Numbered from the stretch's first letter, positions 24,377 to 33,022 are shown. The stretch is 64,000 bases of DNA from Marinovum sp048263515 (GCF_048263515.1 NZ_JBLXEC010000002.1:124001-188000); one strand, 5' to 3'. Notes: a model not told the origin generated them from the sequence alone. Numbers and translations: made by a program.

Positions 24377-25819
24377 TTGACCGAGAGATTTCGCATCACG
24401 CTGGCACAGCTGAACCCATGCGCTGGCGATATCGCCGGCAATGCCGCCGTGGCGCGGTCGGCCTGGGCCGAGGCGCGGGACGCCGGGGCCGATCTCATCG
24501 CCTTTCCCGAGCGCTTCCTGACCGGCGAGGCCGAGGGGCTGTTGCGCAAGCCTGCGTTCCTGCGCGCCGCATTGGAGGCGGCAAAGGCCCTGGCGCGCGA
24601 CTGCGCCGAGGGGCCGGCTCTGGCGATTGGCGCGCCCTGGGAGGTCGGCAATGCGCTCTGCAATGGCTACTTGATCTGCAAGCGGGGCGAGATCGCGGCG
24701 ACGCAGCTGCAACACGCCCCGCCGCGCGGATCGTTGTTTGATTCCGGGCCTTTGGGCGGGCCCTATTCCGTCGGTCCGCTGCGCATCGGCAGCCCGCTGG
24801 GCGAAGACGCCCGCAGCGCCGAGGTAGCCGAGACCCTGGTCGAAACCGGCGCCGAGTTGCTGCTGGTGCCGGACATGGCGGCCTATCGGCGCGGTCACGG
24901 CGACGCGCGGCTGGCGCATATGGTGGCGCGGGGGATCGAGACCGGGCTGCCGGTGATCTATCTCAATGCGGTTGGCGGTCAGGGCGAGGCGGTCTGCGAT
25001 GGCGGCAGCTTCGGGTTGAACCTGCGCGGGGCGCTGGCGTTTCAGCGGTCGCTGTTCGAGGAAGGGCTGGCGCATGTGGACCTGCTGCGCGGCGCCGATG
25101 GTTGGGAGATCCTGCCCGGCGAGGTGGTGCGGCATCCGGAAGAACTGGCGCAGGAATACCGCTGTCTGGCTTTGGCTTTGCACGATTTCATGCGGCGCAG
25201 CGGGGCAGGGGTGGCGGCGGTGGAACTGTCCGAGACACCGGCGGCGGCATTGGTGGCCTGTCTTGCGGCGGATGCGCTGGGGGCTGGGAGCCTGTGCTGT
25301 TTCCCGGTTTGCGACGATATGGAGACCTTTGCCGCGCGTCTGAGTGTTTCTTCAAAGACCGGGCAGGGCGATGCTGGGGAAGCCCTGCCCGAGGGAGACG
25401 GCGATCTGCTCCTTTTCAATGGCACCCGTACCGAGGCGGCGCTGGGCGCGGATGGGCGCTCTGGCGACTATGCGCCGCTCAAGGATATCTCGGACAGCCG
25501 GGTGGTCGAGCTCCTGCGCTGGCGCAACAACACCTACCAGGACTGGATGCAGGGACTGGCGGGGGAGGTCGTTTCAGAGGACATGCTGCAGACGCCGGAC
25601 ACCGAGCGTGACGCCATCCTCTCCCTGCTGATCGACCTCGACGGCAGTCTCGCCGACTGCCAGGCTGCGGGCCATGACCCGGCCAAGGCCGCCGAACTGG
25701 CCGAGCGCATCGTAAAAGGCGAAGCCGCCCGCCGCCGCTGGCCGCCGGGGCCTGTCATCAGCCCGAAGAGCCTCTGGCAGACCCGCTACCCCCTCGCCAG
25801 CGGCTGGCGCGGCGCCTAG
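24377..25819 (+). CDS. NAD+ synthetase (NadE)-like protein with both active sites lost
   Basis: 480 residues, aligned along its whole length with glutamine-dependent NAD synthetase (usually about 550): nitrilase-type glutaminase half (1-240) and ATP-pyrophosphatase half. TTG 24377 follows an AGGAGG site and gives the family start TERFRITLAQLNP. The glutaminase triad keeps Glu45 (FPERF) but the Lys position is Gln112 (LQHAPPR) and the Cys is Gly142 (GSPLGEDAR). The ATP-binding SGGxDSA motif reads SETPAAA (285-291), and the region normally holding further nucleotide motifs is shortened. The frame is undamaged over 1.4 kb, so it appears maintained as a non-catalytic protein. A functional nadE must lie elsewhere. 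Confidence 0.85.
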   Translation: MTERFRITLAQLNPCAGDIAGNAAVARSAWAEARDAGADLIAFPERFLTGEAEGLLRKPAFLRAALEAAKALARDCAEGPALAIGAPWEVGNALCNGYLICKRGEIAATQLQHAPPRGSLFDSGPLGGPYSVGPLRIGSPLGEDARSAEVAETLVETGAELLLVPDMAAYRRGHGDARLAHMVARGIETGLPVIYLNAVGGQGEAVCDGGSFGLNLRGALAFQRSLFEEGLAHVDLLRGADGWEILPGEVVRHPEELAQEYRCLALALHDFMRRSGAGVAAVELSETPAAALVACLAADALGAGSLCCFPVCDDMETFAARLSVSSKTGQGDAGEALPEGDGDLLLFNGTRTEAALGADGRSGDYAPLKDISDSRVVELLRWRNNTYQDWMQGLAGEVVSEDMLQTPDTERDAILSLLIDLDGSLADCQAAGHDPAKAAELAERIVKGEAARRRWPPGPVISPKSLWQTRYPLASGWRGA

Positions 25820-26472
25820 CGGGCCAGCGCGCGGGCGATCAGCCCGGCGATCCGCGCGCCGCCCTTGGGCGTCGGGTGCACAAGATCCCGCGCATAGAGC
25901 GACATGTCGCGCGGGTCATAGACGTCGCCGGCGTCCACGAACGTCACCCAAGGGCGTCGCTGCGCCGCCCGCTCCAGCCGCAGCTGATATTCCGCCAACT
26001 CGTCGGTGCAGGCAGCAAAGGGCCCGCCGCGCACCGACCCGGGGTAGTAATCCATCCAGACCACCCGGCTGGCCCGCGCCCGCAAGACATCGAGAAACGC
26101 CGGCACCTCGCCCCGCGCGCCATCGGCGCTGATCATCCGGTCGAGCGTGGCGGCACAGCGGTTGCAGCCGCATTCCCGCGCCAGATCGTTCGCCCCGCCA
26201 TTCAGCAGGATCACGTCCCATTGCCCGGCCGGCAGCTGACCGCGGATCTCACGCTGAAGCATGTTGCGCAGGTTGCCGGAATGCGAAAACGCCGCCCCCG
26301 GCACGGCGCGGCTCGACACCTCGTATTGCGCCATGCGGTCGAGGATCTGGGGAATGGAATTGCCGCCCAACCGGTTCCAGGCGAGGATCGAATCGCCGAT
26401 CACCATCATCCGGTCCTGCCCCTGTGCCATTACCGGCAACAGCAGAGCGATCATCACAGCCAGTACGCGCAT
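25816..26472 (-). CDS. Secreted SGNH/GDSL hydrolase
   Basis: 218 residues with a signal peptide (MRVLAVMIALLLPVMAQG). SGNH esterase blocks are visible: block I VIGDSILAWN (catalytic Ser), Gly in SRAVPGAAF, block III GGANDLA (Asn), and block V DLVHPTPKG (Asp/His). Two Cys near RECGCNRCA may form disulfides. Likely a periplasmic esterase or acyl hydrolase; substrate unknown. ATG 26472 is chosen to give the signal peptide. Its end overlaps the NadE-like gene end by 4 nt (convergent). Confidence 0.85.
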   Translation of the reverse strand: MRVLAVMIALLLPVMAQGQDRMMVIGDSILAWNRLGGNSIPQILDRMAQYEVSSRAVPGAAFSHSGNLRNMLQREIRGQLPAGQWDVILLNGGANDLARECGCNRCAATLDRMISADGARGEVPAFLDVLRARASRVVWMDYYPGSVRGGPFAACTDELAEYQLRLERAAQRRPWVTFVDAGDVYDPRDMSLYARDLVHPTPKGGARIAGLIARALAR

Positions 26473-26503
26473 TTCGTCGACCCTTCCGCCAGGGAAGTGC
26501 CGC

Positions 26504-26890
26504 TCACTCCCACCATCTGTCAATTAAGGCGATGTCGTCGTCGGACCAGCCGAAATGGTGCGCAAGTTCGTGAACCAATACGTGGCGCACCAGATCGGAC
26601 AGCTTGACATCGCCCCGGTCGCGCCATTCCACGAGGATCGGCTCGCGGAACAGCCAGATCACATCCGGCGTCATCGGCTGGTCGAAGCTCGACTTCTCGG
26701 TCAGCGGAATCCCCTCGTAGAGCCCGGTCAACTCGAGCGGATCGTCGATGCCGAGCGCATCGAGCATCTCGTCCGTCGGCAGATCGGCGACCTGCACCAC
26801 CACGGTCTGCGAGGCGGTGGCAAAGGGCTCGGGCAGGGCGTCGATCGCCTCTGCCGCGAGCCGCTCGAAGGTCCGGATGTCGGGGGTCAC
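26504..26890 (-). CDS. Minimal zincin metallopeptidase-like protein (DUF1025)
   Basis: 128 residues. The HExxH zinc motif is present as LVHELAHHFGW near the C-terminus (about residues 107-117), in the context typical of the small predicted metalloproteases of this family. The GTG start at 26890 overlaps the pfkB stop by 4 nt, giving VTPDIRTFERLAAEAID as N-terminus. Coupled to the upstream sugar kinase; what it acts on is not known. Confidence 0.85.
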   Translation of the reverse strand: MTPDIRTFERLAAEAIDALPEPFATASQTVVVQVADLPTDEMLDALGIDDPLELTGLYEGIPLTEKSSFDQPMTPDVIWLFREPILVEWRDRGDVKLSDLVRHVLVHELAHHFGWSDDDIALIDRWWE

Positions 26891-27837
26891 AGGCGGGTCA
26901 GCTGCGCACCGGGCAGGAGCGCCTCTACCGTGGCCTTTTCGCAGAGCCGCGTGCCCAGAGTCATGCAGGCGGCGCCGGCGGCGACCACGCCGACCTTGAG
27001 GCATTCGCCCACCGGCTCGCCCCGCGCCAGTGCCAGGGCAAAGGCGCCGACAAAGCTGTCACCGGCGCCGACCTTGCTGACGACCTCGATCTTCGGCCCG
27101 ACCGCATGCCACGACCCTTCGGCATTCGACAACACCGAGCCATCGGCCCCGCGCGCCACGATGACGTTCCTCGCCACGCCACGTTCGACCAGGGTTCGAG
27201 CAAATTCGGCGCTGTCCTCGCGGGTGGGCAGGGGGCGGTCGGCCAGTTCCTCGGCCTCGGGGCCGTCCATGCGCAGGGCAAAGATCGTCTCATGCGGCTC
27301 GCGCGCCAGCTGAAACAGCGCGGGACCGGAGGTGTCGACGATGATCTGCGCGCCGCGGCCCTTGATGTGGGCGGCGAGGATCGAAGGGAACTCCTTGGCC
27401 ACGCCCGGCGGCTGCGAGCCCGAAAGCACCACAAGGGTGTTGTCGGCCGCCGCCTGGTCGATGCTGCGCAGGCCCCGCGCCACGTCTTCCTCGCCCCAGG
27501 GATCGCCCGGCAGCACAAAGCGGTACTGCTGGTTGTCGGACTGGTCGGTGACCGAGAAGCTGGTGCGGGTCTCGCCCGGGCCCTGAAAGGCCACCGTCGG
27601 CACACCTTCGAGCGCCAGCAGTTGCAAGAGCTGCGCGCCGGTGGCACCGCCGATCGCGATCAGCGCCGTGGCATGGCCGCCCAGCATCTGCACCGCGCGG
27701 GCGACGTTGATGCCGCCGCCGCCGGGGTCGATGCTGGGATCGGTGCAGCGCAGCTTGTGCTCGGGATAGACGCGCGGCGCCGAGGTGGCGAAATCGACCG
27801 CCGGGTTGAGGGTTATGGTCAGGATATTGGTTTGCAT
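26887..27837 (-). CDS. pfkB: PfkB-family hexose kinase (1-phosphofructokinase / Pfk-2 type)
   Basis: 316 residues of the ribokinase fold. N-terminal ILTITLNPAVDF and the di-glycine segment DPGGGGINVARAV, plus the C-terminal signature KVGAGDSFVGAF with the catalytic Asp, match PfkB/FruK. It would phosphorylate fructose-6-phosphate, fructose-1-phosphate or tagatose-6-phosphate; no fruA or lac/gat genes are nearby to decide. Followed by the zincin gene with a 4-nt overlap. Divergent from the 2OG oxygenase gene. Confidence 0.88.
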   Translation of the reverse strand: MQTNILTITLNPAVDFATSAPRVYPEHKLRCTDPSIDPGGGGINVARAVQMLGGHATALIAIGGATGAQLLQLLALEGVPTVAFQGPGETRTSFSVTDQSDNQQYRFVLPGDPWGEEDVARGLRSIDQAAADNTLVVLSGSQPPGVAKEFPSILAAHIKGRGAQIIVDTSGPALFQLAREPHETIFALRMDGPEAEELADRPLPTREDSAEFARTLVERGVARNVIVARGADGSVLSNAEGSWHAVGPKIEVVSKVGAGDSFVGAFALALARGEPVGECLKVGVVAAGAACMTLGTRLCEKATVEALLPGAQLTRL

Positions 27838-28018
27838 CGCAAGGTCCAGGTTGATCGCGGAAACCGCAGTTAGCGCTCACAGTCTCACTCTCTGGCGGCG
27901 GTTTCCAGTCCGCGTGAGGCAAATTCCTGTCGTTTTCCGCCGTCGGGGTCGCAAACCGTGGCGCAGGGCGGAAAGTTTTGCCGCAAGCCCGGCGCTTGTT
28001 TCCGTTCTGGAAGAGCTC

Positions 28019-28570
28019 ATGATCGCAGTCCATCAGATGGCGGGCGCCTTTTCGCCTGCCGAATGCAACGAAATCACCCGGCTTGCCGCCTCTGGCGAAG
28101 CGCGCGATGCGCGGCTGGTGCGGCAGACCCGCGACCACAACCTGCGCCGCGCCGATCTGGTCTGGCTCGACGATGTGTCCGGCGCCGATTGGGTGATGGA
28201 CCGGATCATCGACCTGGTGCGGGTGGCAAACCGCGATGTCTTTGGCTTCGATCTGCAGGATTTCTCGGAAAGCGCCCAGGTGGCGCGCTACGGCGCCGAG
28301 CGTGAGGGCCATTTCGACTGGCACGCCGATATCGGCGACGGGCCACTGGCGGCGCGGCGCAAGCTGACCATGGTGGTGCAGCTGGCGGAACGCGACGATT
28401 ACGACGGCGGTTCGCTCGAGGTCATGCCCTCGGCCAATGTGGTGGTGGCCAACCGCGCGCATGGCGCGGCGGTGATCTTTCCGTCCTTCCTGCTGCACCG
28501 GGTCACGCCGGTCACCCGCGGCGCGCGGCAGTCGCTGACGATCTGGGCGCATGGGCCGGCCTTTCGCTAA
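28019..28570 (+). CDS. 2-oxoglutarate/Fe(II) dioxygenase (prolyl-4-hydroxylase-like)
   Basis: 183 residues. The double-stranded beta-helix iron site is visible: HxD in HFDWHADIGD, distal His and the 2OG-binding Arg in FLLHRVTPVTRGARQSL. Similar proteins are annotated as PKHD-type hydroxylases. ATG 28019 is preceded by GGAAGAG; the frame is open upstream to 27785 but that part overlaps the divergent pfkB gene and lacks similarity. Substrate unknown. It ends 21 nt before the convergent Tat-exported MBL gene. Confidence 0.82.
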   Translation: MIAVHQMAGAFSPAECNEITRLAASGEARDARLVRQTRDHNLRRADLVWLDDVSGADWVMDRIIDLVRVANRDVFGFDLQDFSESAQVARYGAEREGHFDWHADIGDGPLAARRKLTMVVQLAERDDYDGGSLEVMPSANVVVANRAHGAAVIFPSFLLHRVTPVTRGARQSLTIWAHGPAFR

Positions 28571-28591
28571 GCCGACCCATACCGTTCAGGC

Positions 28592-29515
28592 TCACATCAT
28601 GAGCTGATAGCTCATTGGTGTGTAGTGGAAGCCGCCATCGTGTTCATCGACATAGCCGATCGCCGGAAAGGGCATGTGGTAGCCGATGAAGGGCATCTTC
28701 TCGGCCGCCATCATTCCCAGCAACTCGCGGCGGGTGGCGGCGGCGGCGGATTTGTCCATGTCGAACTTCACCTCCCAGTCGGGATGGGCCAGTGACCAGA
28801 CGTAGTGGTTGGCGAAATCGGCGCCGATCAGCAGGTTCTGACCGCCGCTTTCCAGACGAAAGGCCATGTGGCCGGGGGTATGGCCAAAGGCCTCGACCGC
28901 CTCGATCCCCGAGGTGACGCTGTCGCCGCCAGCGATCATCTCCATCTGCTCGGCCAGCGGCCGGACCTTGGCCTCGAAGCCGTCATTGCCGGCCTGCGCC
29001 CAATTGTCGAACTCGGTCGATCCGGTGACATAGCGCGCATTGGCAAAGGTCGCCGCACCGCTGTCATCGGCCAACCCGCCGATATGGTCGCCGTGCATGT
29101 GGGTCAGCACCACCACGTCGATATCGCCGGGCGCATGGCCCGCGGCCTCGAGCGCTGCGGTGATGCCGGCGGCGTTCAACCCGGTGTCAAACAGCACCAG
29201 TTCCGCGCCGGTGTTGACCAGCGTCGGCGTGAAGAAGAACTGCGCCTTGTCGGTGGGGATATGCGCCTGCTCGGAGGCCTCGGCAAAGTCCTCCTCGCTG
29301 ACATTGAGGCCGAAGATGGTCTGCGGATCGGGCACCGTCCGGGTGCCGGCCAGCAACGTGGTCACCTCGAAGTCGCCGAGTTTGACCCGGCGGAAATCGG
29401 TGGTGTTGATGCCCTGCTGCGCGGCCTGCGCCAAGGCGGGGCGGGCGGCAAGACCGGCCAGCGGCGCGGCGGCGGCAGAGGCCAGAAGGCCGCGACGTGA
29501 AAGTCTGTAGGACAT
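28592..29515 (-). CDS. Tat-exported metallo-beta-lactamase-fold hydrolase
   Basis: 307 residues. A twin-arginine signal (SRRGLLASAAAAPLAGLAA) precedes the domain, indicating export of a folded metalloprotein. The full zinc motif is intact, LTHMHGDHIGG, as are a downstream GHTPGHMAF His and Asp in LLIGADFANH. Close relatives are annotated as lactonases or MBL-fold hydrolases; substrate unknown. Start ATG 29515 gives the Tat signal; the longer frame adds 21 residues of no sense. Confidence 0.88.
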   Translation of the reverse strand: MSYRLSRRGLLASAAAAPLAGLAARPALAQAAQQGINTTDFRRVKLGDFEVTTLLAGTRTVPDPQTIFGLNVSEEDFAEASEQAHIPTDKAQFFFTPTLVNTGAELVLFDTGLNAAGITAALEAAGHAPGDIDVVVLTHMHGDHIGGLADDSGAATFANARYVTGSTEFDNWAQAGNDGFEAKVRPLAEQMEMIAGGDSVTSGIEAVEAFGHTPGHMAFRLESGGQNLLIGADFANHYVWSLAHPDWEVKFDMDKSAAAATRRELLGMMAAEKMPFIGYHMPFPAIGYVDEHDGGFHYTPMSYQLMM

Positions 29516-29635
29516 GGGTGTCTCCCTGCATTGGTTCCCGACCCTTATACGTGTGTCCACGGCGATCCCGTCGCTCACAGTTTCGTGAGAGCGGGACAGC
29601 GCCTGTCCGGGGCAGGATGGCCAGAGGAGGGCGCC

Positions 29636-30070
29636 ATGGCTTCATCAGACAACAAGACCCGGATCACCGACCAGCCGGTGGCCGAATTCCTCGCTGCCGT
29701 GTCGCCGGATCGGCGGCGCGAAGAGGCGCAAGCGCTCGACCAACTCTTCCGCGAGGTCACGGGGTTCCAGCCGCGGATGTGGGGGCCGTCGATGGTGGGC
29801 TACGGGCAGTATCACTATCGCTATGCAACGGGCCGCGAAGGCGATGCCCTGGCCACCGGCTTCTCGCCGCGCAAGGCAAGGCTCTCGATCTACATCATGC
29901 CGGGCTACGCCGATTTCGGAGACATCCTCGCCCGGCTCGGCAAGCACAGCACCGGCGTCTCCTGCCTCTATGTCAACAAGCTCGCAGATATCGATCTGGA
30001 CGTACTGGCCGAACTGATCCGCGCCGGCCTGCGCGACCTTGCAACCCATTGGCCGGTGCAGCCGACCTGA
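29636..30070 (+). CDS. DUF1801 domain protein
   Basis: 144 residues forming one DUF1801 (YdhG-like) domain: PRMWGPSMVGYGQYHYRYAT, GFSPRKARLSIYIMPGYADF and the C-terminal LGKHSTGVSCLYVNKLADID with a Lys-rich pattern typical of the family. ATG 29636 has GAGGAGG just upstream. Function is unknown; some relatives bind iron-sulfur regulators or small ligands, without general agreement. Divergent from the Tat-MBL gene. Confidence 0.82.
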   Translation: MASSDNKTRITDQPVAEFLAAVSPDRRREEAQALDQLFREVTGFQPRMWGPSMVGYGQYHYRYATGREGDALATGFSPRKARLSIYIMPGYADFGDILARLGKHSTGVSCLYVNKLADIDLDVLAELIRAGLRDLATHWPVQPT

Positions 30071-30084
30071 GAGCGGCCCGTCCC

Positions 30085-30132
30085 CTTCCTCTTGCCGAAA
30101 ATACCCTCGGGGAGCGCGAGGGGCTGGCCCCT
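30085..30132 (-). repeat. AAATACCCTCGGGG element downstream of the DUF1801 gene
   Basis: Contains the 14-nt core AAATACCCTCGGGG (30099-30112), preceded by CTTCCTCTTGCC and followed by AGGGGCTGGCCCCT. As a terminator it would read on the minus strand (hairpin then TATTTT), yet both flanking genes are on the plus strand; this copy may therefore have been inserted rather than being a gene end. Confidence 0.6.
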
Positions 30133-30231
30133 CCCTCCCGACCTCTGCCCCCTGGCCGATGGCCCCGATCCTGCTAGGCCTGGTCATTTCCTGTCGCCGA
30201 GTGCCGACCCCGCCCCGACACAGGGCCGTCG

Positions 30232-30296
30232 CGCCCCGGACCCCGATCCGGGGCCTCCTGGTCGACCGGCGAGTCCCCGGATCGGGGTCCGGGGCG
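30232..30296. repeat. Perfect 22-bp inverted repeat upstream of gltX
   Basis: Arms 30232-30253 and 30275-30296 are exact reverse complements (CGCCCCGGACCCCGATCCGG as the first 20 nt of the left arm), 21 nt apart. The arms belong to the same GC-rich family as the palindromes at 18082-18252 and 52855-52965. It lies 75 nt before the gltX start, so a folded leader is possible. With the preceding element it fills the 300-nt gap. Confidence 0.8.
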
Positions 30297-30370
30297 GTGC
30301 CGCACACATGGCGGGGTGCTGGACAAGAGCGGCCGCTCATGGGATAGGCTCGGGCCAACAGGAGACCTCC

Positions 30371-31696
30371 ATGACCACCACCCGTTTTGCCCCGTCGCCC
30401 ACCGGCTATATCCACATCGGCAACCTGCGCACCGCGCTGTTCAACTGGCTGATCGCGCGCAAGGCTGGCGGCACCTTCATCCTGCGCATCGACGACACCG
30501 ATCCCGAGCGCTCGAAGCAGGAATATGTCGACGCCATCAAGCAGGATCTGGAATGGCTGGGCCTGACATGGGACCGGGTCGAGCGCCAGTCCGAGCGGCT
30601 CGACCGCTACGAGGCCGCCGCCGAGACGCTGCGCGCCAACGGCCGCTTCTACGAGGCCTTCGAGACCCCGACCGAGCTCGACCTCAAGCGCAAGAAACAG
30701 CTCAACATGGGCAAGCCGCCGGTCTATGACCGCGCCGCGCTGGCGCTGTCCGACGAGGACAAGGCCAAACTGCGGGCCGAGCGTGGCCAGGGCGTCTGGC
30801 GTTTCAAGCTCGACCAGCAGCGGATCGAATGGACCGACGGCATCCTCGGGCCGATCTCGATCGACGCGGCCTCGGTGTCGGACCCGGTGCTGATCCGTCA
30901 GGACGGGCAGATGCTCTACACCCTGGCCTCGGTGGTCGACGACACAGAGATGGGCGTGACCCACGTGGTGCGCGGCTCGGACCACGTGACCAATACCGCG
31001 ACGCAGATCCAGATCATCGAGGCGCTGGGCGGCACCGCGCCGGAGTTTGCCCACCATTCGCTGCTCACCGGGCCGCAGGGCGAGGCGCTGTCGAAACGTC
31101 TTGGCACCCTGAGCCTGCGTGACCTGCGGGCGCAGGGCGTGGAGCCGATGGCGCTGCTGAGCCTGATGGCGCGGCTGGGCTCTTCCGACCCGGTCGAGTT
31201 GCGCACCGACATGGCGGAACTGATCGAGGGCTTCGACCTGTCGAAATTCGGCTCGGCGCCGACCAAGTTCGATGAGCAGGACCTTTTCCCGCTGACCGGC
31301 CGCTACCTGCAGACCCTGAGCTTTGCCGAGGTCGCCGACGACATCGCGGCGCTGGGCGTGCCCGAAGACCAGCGCGAGCGCTTCTGGACCGTGACCCGCG
31401 AGAACATCACCACCCGCGCCGAGCTCAAGGGCTGGTGGGAGATGTTCCGCGACGGTGCCGAGCCGGTAATCGCCGAGGAAGACGCCGACTTCGTTGAGCA
31501 GGCCATGGCGCTGCTGCCGGAAGGTCCGTTTGACAGCGAGACCTGGGGCACCTGGACCGGCGCCGTCAAGGCGGCCACCGGGCGCAAGGGGCGGGGGCTT
31601 TTCATGCCGCTGCGCAAGGCGCTGACCGGCATGGAACGCGGACCGGACATGTCCGACGTGATGCCGCTGTTGCAGGTGGTCAAGGCACGCAGCTGA
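30371..31696 (+). CDS. gltX: Glutamyl-tRNA synthetase
   Basis: 441 residues. Charges tRNA-Glu (and possibly tRNA-Gln in the indirect pathway). Class-I signature HIGH appears as HIGN in RFAPSPTGYIHIGNLRTA, and the KMSKS-type loop as ALSKRLGTLSL. ATG 30371 follows an AGGAGA site; the open frame upstream is the inverted repeat and not protein. Roseobacters often carry two gltX paralogues; which one this is cannot be told here. Followed by a terminator-like element. Confidence 0.95.
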   Translation: MTTTRFAPSPTGYIHIGNLRTALFNWLIARKAGGTFILRIDDTDPERSKQEYVDAIKQDLEWLGLTWDRVERQSERLDRYEAAAETLRANGRFYEAFETPTELDLKRKKQLNMGKPPVYDRAALALSDEDKAKLRAERGQGVWRFKLDQQRIEWTDGILGPISIDAASVSDPVLIRQDGQMLYTLASVVDDTEMGVTHVVRGSDHVTNTATQIQIIEALGGTAPEFAHHSLLTGPQGEALSKRLGTLSLRDLRAQGVEPMALLSLMARLGSSDPVELRTDMAELIEGFDLSKFGSAPTKFDEQDLFPLTGRYLQTLSFAEVADDIAALGVPEDQRERFWTVTRENITTRAELKGWWEMFRDGAEPVIAEEDADFVEQAMALLPEGPFDSETWGTWTGAVKAATGRKGRGLFMPLRKALTGMERGPDMSDVMPLLQVVKARS

Positions 31697-31724
31697 TCTG
31701 TTGCGTCTTTACGTCTGAGCAGGG

Positions 31725-31788
31725 ATGGGGGGCGCTGCCCCCGTCGCCATGGGCGACTCCCCCGAGGGTATTTGGAGCAAGAGGAAAG
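31725..31788 (+). terminator. gltX terminator carrying the GGGTATTT element
   Basis: Two nested stems (GGGGGC-GCT-GCCCCC and GTCGCC-ATG-GGCGAC) followed by CCCCGAGGGTATTT at 31760-31773, which is the reverse complement of the core found at 18356 and 30099. It lies 30-90 nt past the gltX stop and reads in the gltX direction. Confidence 0.6.
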
Positions 31789-31841
31789 ACCGGGGTGGTT
31801 GGCGCGTTGTCACCGAGGGCGTTTCGGGGGAAACGCTGGGC

Positions 31842-32180
31842 TCAGTGCATCCGGGCGCCGTTGGGGACCTGTTGGTCGGGGGCGATCAGGACGATGCCGC
31901 CGGAGGGGTCGGAGAGGCCGAGGGTCAGCACCTCCGACTTTACCGGGCCGATCTGGCGCGGGGGGAAGTTGACCACGGCGAGGACCTGGCGGCCCACCAG
32001 GCTCTCGGGGGTGTAGTGGTCGGTGATCTGGGCGGAGGTCTTCTTCTCGCCGATCTCGGGGCCGAAATCGATCCAGAGCTTGAGCGCCGGTTTGCGCGCC
32101 TCGGGGAAAGGCTCGGCGCGCACCACGGTGCCGACGCGGATGTCGACCTTGAGGAAATCGTCGAAGCCGATCTCAGCCAT
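31842..32180 (-). CDS. csaA: tRNA-binding domain protein CsaA
   Basis: 112 residues, a single OB-fold tRNA-binding domain: FDDFLKVDIRVGTVVRAEPF at the N-terminus, the KLWIDFGPEIG strand and VLAVVNFPPRQIGPVKSEVL. CsaA is a dimeric tRNA-binding protein reported to have secretion-chaperone activity in Bacillus. Its ATG overlaps the end of proC by 8 nt, so translation is coupled; the proC-csaA pair is probably part of an operon with the YbjN gene. Confidence 0.9.
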   Translation of the reverse strand: MAEIGFDDFLKVDIRVGTVVRAEPFPEARKPALKLWIDFGPEIGEKKTSAQITDHYTPESLVGRQVLAVVNFPPRQIGPVKSEVLTLGLSDPSGGIVLIAPDQQVPNGARMH

Positions 32181-32988
32181 TGCTGAGTTCCTTGGAACGA
32201 TCTGTCGCGGCCTTGACGGCCCGTTTCAAGAGCGGCGGGAAGCCGGTTTCTTCATCCATCAGCACCTCGAGCGCGGCCTGGGTGGTGCCGTTGGGCGAGG
32301 TCACGTTCCTGCGCAGTTGCGACGGGCTCTCGGCGGCTTCCTCGGCCAGTACGCCGGCGCCGCCGACGGTGGCGCGCGCCAGTTTCAGCGCCAGATCGGC
32401 GGGCAGGCCCTGGGCCTCGCCGGCAGCGGCCAGGGTTTCGATCAGGTGGAAGACATAGGCCGGGCCGGAGCCCGAGACGCCGGTGACCGCATCCATCTGC
32501 GCCTCGTCGTCGAGCCGCACGGTCTGGCCCACGGCCTGCAAGAGGCCCTCGGCCAGCGTCATGTGGGCTTCGGTGACATGGGCATTGCCGATCAGCGCGG
32601 TGATGCCGCGGCCGACGGCGGCCGGGGTGTTGGGCATGGCGCGGATGATAGGCTGGTCGGCGCCCAGCACCGCTTCGAAATTGGCCAGGGTGACGCCAGC
32701 GGCAACCGAGACAAAGAGCGTCTGGCCGCCGGCCATGGAACGAATCGCCGGCAGGGCTTCGCCCATCATCTGCGGCTTGACCGCGATCAGCACGATGGCG
32801 GGCGAGGCGGGCAGGGCGGCGTTGATGTTCACGCCCTGGGCCTGCAGCCAGTCGGAGGGATGGGGGTCGATCACATGCACCGATGCGGCGGGCAGACCGT
32901 CCTTGAGCCAGCCTTGCAGCATGGCCGATCCCATCTTGCCGCAGCCCAGCAGCACGAGGCCGCGGTCCGCCAGTTCCTGTGAGCCCAT
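32173..32988 (-). CDS. proC: Pyrroline-5-carboxylate reductase
   Basis: 271 residues. Last step of proline synthesis, reducing pyrroline-5-carboxylate with NAD(P)H. Rossmann motif LVLLGCGKMGSAMLQGW at the N-terminus, conserved RAMPNTPAAVGRG in the middle, and the substrate/dimer segment DAVTGVSGSGPAYVFHLIE. ATG 32988 is chosen for its strong CAGGAGGGGG site. Lies 34 nt downstream of the YbjN gene and overlaps csaA. Confidence 0.95.
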   Translation of the reverse strand: MGSQELADRGLVLLGCGKMGSAMLQGWLKDGLPAASVHVIDPHPSDWLQAQGVNINAALPASPAIVLIAVKPQMMGEALPAIRSMAGGQTLFVSVAAGVTLANFEAVLGADQPIIRAMPNTPAAVGRGITALIGNAHVTEAHMTLAEGLLQAVGQTVRLDDEAQMDAVTGVSGSGPAYVFHLIETLAAAGEAQGLPADLALKLARATVGGAGVLAEEAAESPSQLRRNVTSPNGTTQAALEVLMDEETGFPPLLKRAVKAATDRSKELSNG

Positions 32989-33022
32989 TGCCCCCTCCTG
33001 TCCTTGCATTCGGGGGCGAGTG

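Noticed and set aside
30092..30370. An N-terminal extension of GltX reaching 30092, and comparable long starts for leader regions of surf1, proC, tpa, trpB and gloB.
   Set aside because: The extra residues have no similarity to the families, and good ribosome-binding sites stand before the internal ATG codons.
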